5,495 bases of DNA from Actinomycetota bacterium (GTDB lineage Bacteria; Actinomycetota; Thermoleophilia; Gaiellales; Gaiellaceae). The stretch covers positions 1 to 5,495 of the forward strand of contig JACCTQ010000290.1 of assembly GCA_013812265.1 (NCBI GenBank), given 5' to 3'. Below the pieces are notes generated by a model. It saw only the letters and a list, made by a program, of their open reading frames with translations. It did not search any database and was not told the DNA's origin. Below are positions 4,446-5,495 of the stretch, in pieces (position 1 is the stretch's first letter; each line of letters begins with the position of its first letter). The position numbers and the translations under genes were made by a program.

Positions 4446-5495
4446 GGAGCGAGCGAATGGGCACGCACCGCCGTCGCCCGTGCTGCAGCTCGTGGAGGAG
4501 CTCGAGCGCTCCTACCGCGAGACGCAGGAGCGGATGAGCGACCCCGCGGTCTACAACGATCACCGTGAGGCAGCCCAGGTCGGACGCCGGCTGAAAGAGC
4601 TCGAGATCCCGTATCGCCTCGCCGAGCGGTGGAAGCATGTGCGGGAAGATCTGGAAGCGGCGCGCGCGGACACTGAGCTCGCGGAGCTCCGGGCAGACTA
4701 CGAGCACGAAGCCGCTCGCATCGAGGAGGAGCTGAAGCTGGCGCTCGTCGCGCGCGATCCTGCGGACAGCAAGGACGTCATCCTCGAGGTCCGCCAGGGC
4801 GTTGGAGGCGATGAGGCGGCCCTCTGGGCCGGTGAAATTTTTCGGATGCTCTCGCGATACGCGGAGCGGCGAGGATTTCGTACCGAGCAGCTCTCCGCCA
4901 GCCCCAGCGACGGTGGCGGGGTGAAGGAGGTCGTGTTCGCCGTAAAGGGTGACGGTGCGTACTCGGTGTTCAAATGGGAGGGCGGCACGCACCGTGTGCA
5001 GCGTGTCCCGGAAACCGAGTCGCAGGGGCGCACTCACACCTCGACCGCCACTGTCGCGGTCATGCCCGAAGCGGAGGACGTAGAGATCGAGATCGATCCG
5101 AGCGATCTCAAGATCGACGTGTACCGGTCGACCGGGCCGGGCGGCCAGAGCGTCAACACGACCGACTCCGCAGTCCGGATCACGCACGTTCCGACCGGGC
5201 TCGTCGTAGCCATGCAGGACGAGAAGTCGCAGCTGCAGAACAGGCAGAAAGCACTCCGCGTGCTGCGCGCACGGCTGTACGAGCTGGAGCGCGCGAGGCA
5301 GGAGCAGGAGCTTGCGGCGAACCGACGGTCGCAGATCGGCTCGGGCGATCGCGCGGAGAAGATCCGGACTTACAACTTCGCCGAGAACCGGGTCACCGAT
5401 CATCGGATCAAGCTGACGCTGCACAAGCTCGACGCTGTCTTGAACGGTGAGCTCGGCGATTTCACCGAGGGGCTCGAGGGTGAGGAGCGCCGCCG
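4438..5495 (+). CDS. prfA: Peptide chain release factor 1 (RF1), 3' end cut by window edge
   Basis: RF1 recognises UAA and UAG in the ribosomal A site and triggers peptide release. The frame is open for 352 codons to the edge; RF1 is usually about 355-365 residues, so only a short C-terminal tail is missing. The N-terminal helical region (about 15-105) is followed by LEVRQGVGGDEAALWAGEIF (116-135). The stop-codon-reading tripeptide is Pro191-Glu192-Thr193 in RVQRVPETESQGR, the PxT form of RF1 (RF2 has SPF). The catalytic Gly235-Gly236-Gln237 lies in STGPGGQSVNTTDSAVRITH (231-250), and GSGDRAEKIRTYNF with NRVTDHR (301-323) closes the domain. The ATG at 4438 overlaps the osmC stop by 8 bp (ATGGCTGA); it adds about 14 poorly conserved residues before the usual N-terminus, so a GTG at 4480 is an alternative. 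The prfA partner prmC would be expected downstream. Confidence 0.95.
   Translation, partial: MAEERANGHAPPSPVLQLVEELERSYRETQERMSDPAVYNDHREAAQVGRRLKELEIPYRLAERWKHVREDLEAARADTELAELRADYEHEAARIEEELKLALVARDPADSKDVILEVRQGVGGDEAALWAGEIFRMLSRYAERRGFRTEQLSASPSDGGGVKEVVFAVKGDGAYSVFKWEGGTHRVQRVPETESQGRTHTSTATVAVMPEAEDVEIEIDPSDLKIDVYRSTGPGGQSVNTTDSAVRITHVPTGLVVAMQDEKSQLQNRQKALRVLRARLYELERARQEQELAANRRSQIGSGDRAEKIRTYNFAENRVTDHRIKLTLHKLDAVLNGELGDFTEGLEGEERR

Noticed and set aside
4396..5424. Long open frame (342 codons) on the minus strand opposite prfA
   Set aside because: The plus strand encodes an unmistakable RF1 with PxT and GGQ motifs. The antisense product shows no recognisable motif, and long antisense frames are expected in GC-rich coding DNA.

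Overview
The window is GC-rich bacterial DNA with tightly packed genes, frequent GTG starts and few Shine-Dalgarno sequences. Together with the actinobacterial-looking L31 and RF1 proteins, this points to a high-GC Gram-positive lineage. A deep-branching Actinomycetota class such as Thermoleophilia or Rubrobacteria is my best guess. That placement is inferred from gene content and style, not from a database match.

Layout. Positions 1-201 hold, on the minus strand, the N-terminus of a secreted beta-propeller (YVTN/Vgb-like) protein that runs off the left edge. A divergent spacer of about 50 bp follows, with a plausible leaderless promoter. From 252 to the right edge everything reads on the plus strand: a threonine/serine ammonia-lyase (252-1238), ribosomal protein L31 (rpmE, 1228-1446), a DUF1385 membrane protein (1454-2371), a secreted D-glucuronyl C5-epimerase-family protein with C-terminal Ig-like modules (2375-3970), an OsmC-type peroxidase (4008-4445), and peptide chain release factor 1 (prfA, 4438 to the edge, lacking only its extreme C-terminus). 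Junctions are an 11-bp overlap, a 7-bp gap, a 3-bp gap, a 37-bp gap and an 8-bp overlap. I see no clear terminator between them, so a single transcript is likely, possibly with internal promoters.

Functional reading. The rpmE / DUF1385 / prfA grouping is a translation-associated neighbourhood. Three genes are not obviously part of it: the dehydratase that feeds 2-oxobutanoate or pyruvate metabolism, the secreted epimerase-like enzyme, and the hydroperoxide-reducing OsmC protein. The most unusual items are the epimerase-Ig protein inside this cluster and a perfect 9-bp inverted repeat that covers both the DUF1385 stop codon and the epimerase start codon. I found no tRNA, rRNA, CRISPR array, insertion sequence or phage gene. 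I do not see convincing evidence of a wholly new system.
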